Positions 1-5,881 of a DNA stretch of 6,205 nt are shown here, one piece after another (position 1 is the stretch's first letter; each line of letters starts with the position of its first letter). Location of the stretch: positions 1 to 6,205 of the forward strand of contig CALELM010000026.1 of assembly GCA_937902665.1 (NCBI GenBank), written 5' to 3'. Under the pieces are notes generated by a model. It searched no databases. It was not told where the DNA came from and saw nothing but the letters and a program-made list of their open reading frames with translations. The stretch comes from an uncultured Selenomonadaceae bacterium. Its GTDB lineage: Bacteria; Bacillota; Negativicutes; Selenomonadales; Selenomonadaceae. A program made the position numbers and the translations under genes.

Positions 1-51
1 CCCCCACTTACAGCAAGCTGTTGAAGAAGGGGACATCTTAGCTTCGTTATA
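1..51 (+). repeat. Dispersed structured repeat, copy 1 (cut by window edge)
   Basis: Bases 2-39 match 5930-5967 without a mismatch. After a one-base indel the match continues to about base 51 with a single substitution (G at 46, A in the other copy). The shared core folds as a hairpin: CCCC (2-5) pairs with GGGG (29-32), CTT with AAG, and ACAG with CTGT around a small CAAG loop. The other copy has a further hairpin upstream; here that part would lie outside the window. The repeat starts about 50 bases beyond the dpnI-like stop codon, on the 3' side of that gene, in the same orientation to the gene as copy 2 has to the Rpn-like gene. It could be a REP/MITE-like element or a remnant of an insertion sequence end; family unknown. 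Confidence 0.8.
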
Positions 52-81
52 AAATCAAGCTATAGTGCATCGCCCCTATAG
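51..81 (-). terminator. Possible weak terminator of the dpnI-like gene
   Basis: On the minus strand, 20 bases past the dpnI-like stop codon, CTATAG (81-76) can pair with CTATAG (65-60) across a 10-base loop. It is followed by a T-rich stretch (CTTGATTTTA). The stem is only six pairs and mostly A-T, and the U-run is broken, so this is a weak candidate. The hairpin of the adjacent repeat might end transcription instead. Confidence 0.25.
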
Positions 82-100
82 AACTACACCGCAGTCAATC

Positions 101-865
101 TTACAACTTACGATATTTTCCTCGACCCAAAAATTCAATAAACCCTTTATCGCGAAGCAACTGCAACTGTTGTCGAATTTTCGCTTCTATGTTGTGGTTT
201 TCTGCATGCTTTTCTCTTAAAATATCCGAATATGAATATATTTCTGCGAGCGAAAAGTCTTTCTTTTCCACATTATTGACACAGTTAAGCACGTCTAATA
301 ACCACCCTCGGGCAGTAATATTTTTTGCTTGTATTCCTTTTACACGTCTGTATTCGTCAACAACAACCTTAGCAGGAGCCACCTCTCCGCCTGAAATAAT
401 TTTTATTCGCCCCTGCTTCGGGAAATTACTGTATAAGATATTACAACCAATCCAACCAGCCCTTCTCGCCGTAGCTGCCAATGGCTTACGCTTTTCAATA
501 TACTCTGGAACGAAGAAAAAACTTGGTATCATAGTCAAATGTGTGACTGCCAAATCTCTTGAATACTGCATAACAAATAATTCTGGATTAGTCAAGCTTG
601 TAATCCGCTCAATCATTGTTTCATAAGCGCCATCAGGAATTTTCTTTCCAAGCTTTCCCTCTTTGCTTTTTAACTCAAACACCGCTCCGCAATTATCGCA
701 AATCATATCCGCAACAGGTAAATTGTTAACAAGCCCACTGATATGCGGATAACCACAACAAGGGCAGAACATATTACTAGTAATCCATGACTCACTCATT
801 ACTCTCACTTGCTGAGATTTGCTTTTATATATGCTTGCTAATGATGTATCAAAATTAAAATTCAT
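101..865 (-). CDS. dpnC: DpnI-like type IIM restriction endonuclease (cuts Gm6ATC)
   Basis: This is predicted to be a methylation-dependent endonuclease that cleaves GATC only when the adenine is methylated, destroying Dam-modified incoming DNA in the cytoplasm. From the ATG at 865 the protein is 254 residues, the length of Streptococcus pneumoniae DpnI, and remembered DpnI residues fall at the same numbers: nuclease D53, E64, K66 (D-x10-ExK) and zinc-site cysteines 34, 37, 56 and 59. ARRAGWIGCNI is also shared, including W138, which is linked to methyl-adenine sensing in DpnI. Residues from about 184 on match the winged-helix domain, ending KIRQQLQLLRDKG...GRGKYRKL. The frame stays open upstream to GTG 898 and ATG 895, which would add 10-11 residues with no DpnI counterpart. 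An AGGA lies 11 bases before ATG 865, and an AGGG lies 10 bases before ATG 895. The gene follows the ABC gene with no room for a terminator and is clearly more AT-rich by eye, suggesting transfer. No DpnD-like gene or methyltransferase is present. Confidence 0.95.
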   Translation of the reverse strand: MNFNFDTSLASIYKSKSQQVRVMSESWITSNMFCPCCGYPHISGLVNNLPVADMICDNCGAVFELKSKEGKLGKKIPDGAYETMIERITSLTNPELFVMQYSRDLAVTHLTMIPSFFFVPEYIEKRKPLAATARRAGWIGCNILYSNFPKQGRIKIISGGEVAPAKVVVDEYRRVKGIQAKNITARGWLLDVLNCVNNVEKKDFSLAEIYSYSDILREKHAENHNIEAKIRQQLQLLRDKGFIEFLGRGKYRKL

Positions 866-913
866 GCCATCCAAAATCCTCTGAAAACAATTCATCACTT
901 ACGCACCCTGCCG

Positions 914-2623
914 TCAGCCTATGCTTTCCGCAAAGCTCCATTTTCCATCGCCCAAAAGCTCCAGCCTGCAATTATGCTTGGAAATCAGCGTGGAGCGATG
1001 TGCCACGCTCACCATGCTGAGGTTTGGCAGCTCACTGCGCAAAAGGGCGTACATTTCCTGTTCCCTTGGCTCATCCAGTGCAGAAGTTGCCTCATCAAGG
1101 AACACCCAGTCGGGACGAACCAAAAGCACCCTTGCAAATGCCAGCCGCTGCTGTTCTCCCAGAGAAAGGATCCTGCTCCAGTCGTCCGTTTGCTCCAGCT
1201 TTTGGGCAAACTCCGGAAGCCCCACCTTCTCCAGTACCTGCTTCAAGTCCTCAATAGGAAGCTCCTCCTCCAACGGATAGCAAAGTGCCATGCGAAGCGT
1301 CCCCAAAGGCAAGTACGGGCGTTGCGGAAGAAACAGGCAGTCATCCCCTTTCTTATGGCGGATTTCCCCGTTTCCATACGGCCAAATTCCCGCAAGTGTC
1401 CGAAGGAGGGTACTCTTTCCGCACCCGGAAGCACCTGTCACCAAAAGCCTGCTGCCACTTGGCAGTTTCACATTGCAATCCTCCAGAAGCTTCCTGTCAT
1501 CAGGAAGCTTCACATCCAAATGCTCCAGCCAAAGCCCCTGCTCCTCCATCTCGCTTTCCTTTACGCCGTTCTTTACCTGCTGGACATCGTTCATGTGCTG
1601 GGTAAAGGTCGCAAGTCGCCGATTGACGGAGGACAGCTCCGCAATCACATCATAAGTAGTAACAAAATAGGAAAGCGCATCCTGTACCCGCCCAAAGGCA
1701 GAAAATGCCTGCATCAGCCCGCCAAGCGCCATCGTTCCCTGAAAATAAAGCGGCGAAGCAAGGATCAAGGGAAGAATGCATGCCAGCTGTCCATAGCCAT
1801 TCACATAATAGTTCAAGGTTCTCGTCTTTTTGATCAATTTCCAGTAATTATTGACCGCACAGGAAAAACGCTGCAAAAAGCCCGCATGTTCCGCATCTTC
1901 CCCATGATAAAAGGCAACGCTTTCGCTGTTCTCCCGTACACGCATCATATTGAAACGGAAGTCTGCCTCATAACGCTGCTGATCAAAATTAAGCCCAATC
2001 AAGCGTCGCCCAACCAAATGCGCAAACACCGTGCCTGCCAGAGAATAAAAAAGAGAAAACCAGAACATATACCCATAAATCTCGAACGAATAGCTCCCAA
2101 GCGGCACAGTAATCACGCCCGACAAGTTCCAAAGAATGACAGCAAACGCCGCCAGAGTCGTCATTTCCTTCACGATGCCAATCAAGAGCGGAAGCGTCAG
2201 CGATGAAAATTTATCAATATCCTCCGAAATACGCTGATCTGGATTGTCTGTATCCGTCCCTATTACCTGCATGCGGTAATAGGACTGATCCTCCATCCAA
2301 TGCGCCAAATACTTATTGGTCATCCAAATGCGCCACTTGAGTTGCAAAGCCTGCCGCAAGTAAATCGCATAAGTCACAATAAAAATATGCAAGCCTGCAA
2401 TCAGGCTGAATTTCCCAACCAGCGGCCAAAAAAGATCCTTCTCATAATTTTGCAGGGCATTGTAAAACTCGTTATACCAAGTATTCAGTTCTACCAAAAG
2501 ATACACATCAAAAACCGACATGCCAAGCACTGCAACCAGCAGCCCACGCGCCTTCCACTTTTCCTCCGAATTCCAGTAGCCCTTGAAGATGTTCCAAAAG
2601 GCTCTCAAGAATCTTCCTCTCAT
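914..2623 (-). CDS. YddA/SbmA-BacA-type ABC transporter, fused permease-ATPase
   Basis: A 569-residue half-transporter with its membrane domain fused to an ATPase; it probably acts as a homodimer in the inner membrane. The N-terminal part resembles the SbmA/BacA group (COG4178 YddA). It carries the WYNEFYNALQNYE stretch near 49-61, LNFDQQRYEADFRF near 211-224, and hydrophobic segments near 28-46, 67-88, 143-168, 181-205 and 277-295. The ATPase is complete: Walker A GASGCGKST 397-405, Q-loop Q434, signature LSLGEQQR 486-493, Walker B VFLDE 507-511, D-loop SALD 514-517 and H-loop H542. Relatives import vitamin B12, peptides or peptide antibiotics, but the substrate cannot be read from sequence. 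GAGGAG lies 7 bases before the ATG. The gene is separated from rlmH by 71 bases filled mostly by a terminator hairpin, and I see no clear promoter there, so read-through may contribute. The dpnI-like gene follows directly. Length and C-terminus look intact. Confidence 0.93.
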   Translation of the reverse strand: MRGRFLRAFWNIFKGYWNSEEKWKARGLLVAVLGMSVFDVYLLVELNTWYNEFYNALQNYEKDLFWPLVGKFSLIAGLHIFIVTYAIYLRQALQLKWRIWMTNKYLAHWMEDQSYYRMQVIGTDTDNPDQRISEDIDKFSSLTLPLLIGIVKEMTTLAAFAVILWNLSGVITVPLGSYSFEIYGYMFWFSLFYSLAGTVFAHLVGRRLIGLNFDQQRYEADFRFNMMRVRENSESVAFYHGEDAEHAGFLQRFSCAVNNYWKLIKKTRTLNYYVNGYGQLACILPLILASPLYFQGTMALGGLMQAFSAFGRVQDALSYFVTTYDVIAELSSVNRRLATFTQHMNDVQQVKNGVKESEMEEQGLWLEHLDVKLPDDRKLLEDCNVKLPSGSRLLVTGASGCGKSTLLRTLAGIWPYGNGEIRHKKGDDCLFLPQRPYLPLGTLRMALCYPLEEELPIEDLKQVLEKVGLPEFAQKLEQTDDWSRILSLGEQQRLAFARVLLVRPDWVFLDEATSALDEPREQEMYALLRSELPNLSMVSVAHRSTLISKHNCRLELLGDGKWSFAESIG

Positions 2624-2650
2624 AATCCCACTCCTCGCAAAACTTTCCTA

Positions 2651-2686
2651 AAAATACGAGGATGCCCTAAAGCACAGGCATCCTCG
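2651..2686 (-). terminator. Intrinsic terminator after rlmH
   Basis: CGAGGATGCC (2657-2666) and GGCATCCTCG (2677-2686) form a perfect 10-pair stem with a 10-base loop. In the minus-strand transcript the stem is followed by UAUUUUUAGG. It begins 8 bases past the rlmH stop codon and ends the walJ-htrA-rlmH operon. The U-run is interrupted, so some read-through into the ABC transporter is plausible; the hairpin could also act as an attenuator in that gene's leader. Confidence 0.88.
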
Positions 2687-2694
2687 TCAGTTAA

Positions 2695-3174
2695 TTACCA
2701 ATGATATTTCTCGCCACGGTTAATCTTGAATGAACGATAAACCTGCTCCACCAGCAGGAGTCGAACCATTTGATGCGTGAAGGTCATTCTCGAAAAGCTC
2801 AACCGCATGTCCGCCTGCCTTCGCACCTCCTCGGAAAGCCCAAATGCCCCTCCAATCAGGAACGTAATATGGCTCCTTCCGCAAAGCCCCAGCTCCGAAA
2901 GCTTCGCCGCCAGCTCCTCCGAGGAAAGCTCCTTCCCGAAAACGTCCAGCACAAAGAGATAGCTTCCCTCCGGAACTTGGCGCAAAAGCCGTTCTCCCTC
3001 CTGCCTGAGTACCTTCTCCTTCTCCACAGGCGAAGGATTTTCCGGCATTCTTTCCTCATGGATTTCACGAAACTCCACCTGTGCAAAGGGCTTCATCCGC
3101 TTCATAAACTCCGCAATGCCTTCGTTCAGATAGGCTTCCTTTATCCTTCCTGCGGCAACAATCGTAATCTTCAT
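2695..3174 (-). CDS. rlmH: 23S rRNA (pseudouridine1915-N3)-methyltransferase RlmH
   Basis: RlmH is a SPOUT-class, SAM-dependent methyltransferase acting as a homodimer on assembled 70S ribosomes. It methylates N3 of pseudouridine 1915 in helix 69 of 23S rRNA. The 159-residue length is normal for the family. It begins MKITIVAAGRIKEAY, carries the SAM-binding loop FLIGGAFGLSEEV at 105-117, and has the knot region LSFSRMTFTHQ...VEQVYRSFKI at 125-151. The C-terminus is GEKYHW; the YH pair is the family's usual ending, but many homologues end in K or R where this has W. The ATG overlaps the htrA stop codon as ATGA, and AGGAGG lies 4 bases upstream inside the end of htrA, so translation is probably coupled to htrA. 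A strong terminator follows the stop codon. Confidence 0.97.
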   Translation of the reverse strand: MKITIVAAGRIKEAYLNEGIAEFMKRMKPFAQVEFREIHEERMPENPSPVEKEKVLRQEGERLLRQVPEGSYLFVLDVFGKELSSEELAAKLSELGLCGRSHITFLIGGAFGLSEEVRRQADMRLSFSRMTFTHQMVRLLLVEQVYRSFKINRGEKYHW

Positions 3175-4292
3175 CGAGCCTCCTGCGGCATTTCCTCCAA
3201 AGTAACCTCAACCGAGTGCTTGTCGCCGTCACGCTCATAAACAATCGTCATCTTTGCGCCGACCTCAGCATCTGCAATCTCATTCTTCAACTCCATGACG
3301 GAATTGACTTCCTTGTCATTGACCTTCAGGATAACGTCACCACGCTGCAGGCCTGCTTTTCCTGCCGGAGCATCGAGACTGACACGGTACACATAAACGC
3401 CCTTGTCAATGTTGAGCTGGTATCCGTAACGAGCCGCCGTTTCCTTGTCAAAGATGGTAACGCCGAGATACGGGCGAGCAACATAACCCTTGCTCATCAG
3501 TTCCTCCACAACCGTGCGCACCGTATTGATAGGAATCGCAAAGCCCATGCCCTCAACACCGTTTGCCGCAAGCTTTGCGCTGTTGATGCCAATGACCAAA
3601 GCATCCGCATTCACAAGAGCGCCGCCCGAATTGCCCGGATTGATTGCCGCATCCGTCTGCAAAAGCTTTACCCTGCGATCACTCAGCTCCAGCGTTCGAT
3701 TAAGTGCGCTGATGACACCTGCCGTAACGCTCCCCTTGAACTCAAGCCCCATCGGATTTCCAATAGCGATAGCCGGCTCACCGACCACTACCTCGTCCGA
3801 ATTGCCAAACGCCGCTGCCGGCAAGTCGTTTTCCTCCACCTTGACCACGGCAATATCTGTCAGGGCATCTGCCCCTACAACCTTGCCCTTGACACTGCGA
3901 CCGTCCGCCAACGAAACAATGAGCTCCTTTGCCCCTTCAATGACATGATTGTTCGTAACGATATAACCATCCGAGCGGAAAATCACGCCAGAGCCGCAGC
4001 CCTCCGTCTGCACAGGATTGTTAAACCAGTCCCTTGCAATGGTCTTGTTCGTGATACCGACCACCGCAGGCCCCACGCTCTTTGCCGCTCGCACAACTGG
4101 CGTATCCCTTGCATCTGACAGCTTTGCCGCAGAAACAGCAGACGAAGCCGAGGACGAAGGGATTCCCTCCGACTGGCTTTCACCGGCTGCTCCAAAGGAA
4201 CATCCCGAAAAATACACAGCACCCATGACTGCAAAGGCTGCCGCAAGCATTGCGCCGCCCTTCCAACGTCTTTTTCCACCACTACCAAACAT
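3171..4292 (-). CDS. htrA: HtrA/DegP-family serine protease with one PDZ domain
   Basis: This is an envelope quality-control protease that degrades misfolded exported proteins on the outer face of the cytoplasmic membrane. The 373-residue protein starts with a short basic segment (GKRRWKGG) and one hydrophobic helix at about 13-30, followed by a Ser/Ala-rich linker to about 60. The trypsin-like domain holds the complete triad: H116 (TNNHVIEGA), D146 (LTDIAVV) and S222 (NPGNSGGAL). A single PDZ domain spans about 275-367, with YLGVTI as its probable carboxylate-binding loop and LQRGDVILKVNDKEV in its core. The hydrophobic segment ends FSGC at 28-31, which resembles a lipobox apart from F at -3, so it may be a lipoprotein rather than a signal-anchored protein. 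TAAGGAGG lies 8 bases before the ATG and includes the walJ stop codon. It overlaps rlmH by 4 bases, the usual Bacillota arrangement. Confidence 0.96.
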   Translation of the reverse strand: MFGSGGKRRWKGGAMLAAAFAVMGAVYFSGCSFGAAGESQSEGIPSSSASSAVSAAKLSDARDTPVVRAAKSVGPAVVGITNKTIARDWFNNPVQTEGCGSGVIFRSDGYIVTNNHVIEGAKELIVSLADGRSVKGKVVGADALTDIAVVKVEENDLPAAAFGNSDEVVVGEPAIAIGNPMGLEFKGSVTAGVISALNRTLELSDRRVKLLQTDAAINPGNSGGALVNADALVIGINSAKLAANGVEGMGFAIPINTVRTVVEELMSKGYVARPYLGVTIFDKETAARYGYQLNIDKGVYVYRVSLDAPAGKAGLQRGDVILKVNDKEVNSVMELKNEIADAEVGAKMTIVYERDGDKHSVEVTLEEMPQEAR

Positions 4293-4300
4293 AACGAAAA

Positions 4301-4308
4301 CCTCCTTA
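4301..4308 (-). promoter_or_regulatory. htrA Shine-Dalgarno overlapping the walJ stop codon
   Basis: On the minus strand the walJ stop TAA is the first three bases of TAAGGAGG, a near-perfect anti-16S match 8 bases before the htrA ATG at 4292. The overlap fixes the htrA start and implies that a ribosome ending on walJ covers the htrA initiation site, so the two genes are likely to be translationally linked. Confidence 0.9.
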
Positions 4309-5064
4309 ACTCCAAAGGCTAGCCGCCTCTGTCTGCGATGTCATCTCTATACTGATCCGAATCCCTTGCTGTTCCAAAATTTTCTGCACCGTATTCCTTG
4401 CAACCGACGGTCGATTGTTTTCTTCCGAAAGATGCGCGAGAAACACCGTCTTTGGTCGCTTTTTGAGCCTTGCCAATGCCCACGCCGCCTCACTGTTTGC
4501 CAAATGCCCCTGATTGGACAAAATCCTGCGTTTCAATGCCCAAGGATACGATCCGTTCTTCAAGATCTCCGGATCGTGATTCGCCTCCAGCACCATCACA
4601 TCCGCATCCTCCAACGCCGACTGCACTGCACTCGTGACAAACCCAAGGTCAGTTGCCACCGTACAATTCTCAGAGCCTCGTATCCTATAGCCCACTGGCT
4701 CTGCCGCATCATGCGGAATCGAAAACGGCTCAACCCTGACGTTTCCCAACTGAAAGGGTTCAGAGATCCTATGCAGGCACTCCTTGGGAACTCGACTTGC
4801 GCAAGACATGCTCCGAAACGTCCCCTGCGTCCCATAAACAGGCAGATGATACCATTTGAGCAGCGTTGGCAGCCCATTCACATGGTCTCCATGCTCATGC
4901 GTAACCAGCACACCATCCAGCACAGCTGCATCTACCCCATGCTCTGCCAATGCCTTCTTGATACGGGTTGCACTGATTCCAGCATCCACCAAAATCCTCG
5001 TGCCGTCAACCTCCACATAAACAGCATTTCCCTTGCTTCCGCTTGCAAGCACCGAAACCTGCAT
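4306..5064 (-). CDS. walJ: YycJ/WalJ metallo-beta-lactamase-fold hydrolase
   Basis: A 252-residue soluble MBL-fold protein of the YycJ/WalJ (VicX) family, usually encoded at the end of the WalRK two-component operon. The family is probably a nuclease or phosphoesterase and has been linked to cell-wall or DNA metabolism; its true substrate is uncertain. It opens with the family-typical VSVLASGSKGNA. Metal ligands are visible: THEHGDH at 55-61, H118 (SIPHDA), D139 (ATDLGF) and H211 (FLAHLS). EANHD at 160-164 and SNQGHLAN at 183-190 are also conserved family blocks. GAGGTGATC, a close complement of the 16S rRNA 3' end, lies upstream with 10 bases between GAGG and the ATG. A strong promoter lies about 85 bases upstream. 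Here it begins the transcription unit; walR and walK are not upstream, where a nitroreductase lies instead. Confidence 0.93.
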   Translation of the reverse strand: MQVSVLASGSKGNAVYVEVDGTRILVDAGISATRIKKALAEHGVDAAVLDGVLVTHEHGDHVNGLPTLLKWYHLPVYGTQGTFRSMSCASRVPKECLHRISEPFQLGNVRVEPFSIPHDAAEPVGYRIRGSENCTVATDLGFVTSAVQSALEDADVMVLEANHDPEILKNGSYPWALKRRILSNQGHLANSEAAWALARLKKRPKTVFLAHLSEENNRPSVARNTVQKILEQQGIRISIEMTSQTEAASLWS

Positions 5065-5150
5065 CCTGCGATCACCTCAATACCCTAACCATTTAAACTG
5101 TAAAATTCCTGTAATTTGTTGAATACTTTCTGAAAATATTTAACCTACTT

Positions 5151-5180
5151 ATTATAACGCAAAAGGCCGCCGCACATCAA
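5151..5180 (-). promoter_or_regulatory. Sigma-A-type promoter of walJ-htrA-rlmH
   Basis: On the minus strand TTGATG (5180-5175) and a perfect TATAAT (5156-5151) are separated by 18 bases. The predicted start is near 5144, giving a leader of about 80 bases before walJ. The -35 lies in the loop of the nitroreductase terminator, and the spacer contains that terminator's 3' arm and U-run. Confidence 0.72.
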
Positions 5181-5196
5181 CCCGACATGCAGCGGC
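5161..5196 (-). terminator. Intrinsic terminator of the nitroreductase gene
   Basis: In the minus-strand RNA GCCGCUGCA (5196-5188) pairs with UGCGGCGGC (5174-5166) through nine positions, one a U-G wobble, around a 13-base loop. C and then UUUU follow. It lies about 31 bases past the nitroreductase stop codon. The U-run is short, so termination may be partial. The same bases carry the -35 and spacer of the next promoter. Confidence 0.8.
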
Positions 5197-5227
5197 AGCG
5201 AAATGCAAAACCAAATTATGCAGAAGA

Positions 5228-5755
5228 TCAATCTGCATAAAACACATGGTTTTCCTTACGCGGTGCAGGCTTGGAAAGCTCTCCCTTGGAATATCCGAGT
5301 GCCAAATGCCCGATTCCTTCAAACTCGCCCTCAATACCCAGCTTCTTCAAAAGCTCTTGGTACTCCTCCATCTCAAATTCCTGCCTTGCCCGATGGATCC
5401 AGCAAGTGCCAAGCCCCAAAACGTGTGCCGCAAGCATCATGTTGCCAAGAACAAGGCTTCCATCATAAACACGATTGTCCGATGACTTCTCTCCCAAAAC
5501 AATTACGATAACAGGTGCGCCATAAAAGGGATCGAAGCCCTCCTTCCATCCGCCAATCTTCCGATTGTCCTCCATAATCTTATCCCGCAGCTCCTTGTTC
5601 GTCACCACAACAATGCGTGTTCCCTGCTTCCCCATGGAACTTGCAGCATAAAGACCGGCCTCCACTACCTGCTCAATAAGCTCCTTTTCCACAGAATCCT
5701 GCTTAAATTCCCGAACACTCCTGCGTTCCAACATGTCCTTGATTGTCTGATGCAT
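5228..5755 (-). CDS. Nitroreductase-family FMN oxidoreductase
   Basis: A 175-residue cytoplasmic flavoprotein of the nitroreductase superfamily. Members form dimers with FMN at the interface and use NAD(P)H to reduce nitro compounds, quinones or flavins; the physiological substrate is not evident. The N-terminal FMN-binding block RRSVREF sits at 11-17, followed by AASSMGKQ at 37-44. GSLVLGNMMLAAHVLGLGTCWI at 99-120 is the usual central helix and strand, and IGHLALGY at 148-155 is the conserved C-terminal strand. It is at the short end of the family but looks complete, ending in the typical RKENHVFY. GAGGAGG lies 10 bases before the ATG. It appears monocistronic: a probable promoter with a palindrome lies upstream and a terminator downstream. 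There is no sign of Cys-rich 4Fe-4S ferredoxin fusion. Confidence 0.9.
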   Translation of the reverse strand: MHQTIKDMLERRSVREFKQDSVEKELIEQVVEAGLYAASSMGKQGTRIVVVTNKELRDKIMEDNRKIGGWKEGFDPFYGAPVIVIVLGEKSSDNRVYDGSLVLGNMMLAAHVLGLGTCWIHRARQEFEMEEYQELLKKLGIEGEFEGIGHLALGYSKGELSKPAPRKENHVFYAD

Positions 5756-5826
5756 CCTGATCCAACCTCCTCAAAAAAATTTTACCTTGCTCTTGATTCG
5801 TCCATACCACCCGAAAATCCTTTTTT

Positions 5827-5868
5827 CTTATAACGCCATTGTTCAAGAAAATGCCATAAGCATTTTCT
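5827..5868 (-). promoter_or_regulatory. Probable nitroreductase promoter with 9-5-9 palindromic operator
   Basis: AGAAAATGC (5846-5854) and GCATTTTCT (5860-5868) form a perfect inverted repeat with a 5-base centre. On the minus strand a TATAAG -10-like hexamer (5832-5827) lies downstream. A -35 at normal spacing would fall on GGCATT (5855-5850), inside the palindrome and poorly matched to consensus. A dimeric regulator, activator or repressor, could therefore bind here. The leader to the ATG at 5755 would be about 65 bases. No regulator gene is adjacent. The palindrome lacks a following U-run, so it is unlikely to be a terminator. Confidence 0.45.
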
Positions 5869-5881
5869 GCCTATGATAGCG

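Noticed and set aside
101..898. Absence of GATC from the dpnI-like gene as selection against self-cutting
   Set aside because: About three sites would be expected in 800 bases, so zero is only mildly unusual, and a longer GATC-free gap occurs in rlmH-htrA (about 2438-3676).
974..2206. 410-codon open frame on the plus strand
   Set aside because: It lies antisense to the ABC transporter, whose full set of ATPase motifs is intact. The translation has no recognisable domain and is rich in residues expected from reversed codons.
2657..2686. Riboswitch or leader RNA before the ABC transporter
   Set aside because: Only a simple perfect hairpin with a U-rich tail is present. There is no room for an aptamer, and it sits right after rlmH, so a terminator is the simpler reading.
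3216..5088. Long plus-strand open frames opposite htrA and walJ (3216-4118, 4018-5088)
   Set aside because: They are antisense to two well-conserved genes with complete catalytic motifs and good Shine-Dalgarno sites. The plus-strand translations look like no protein family.
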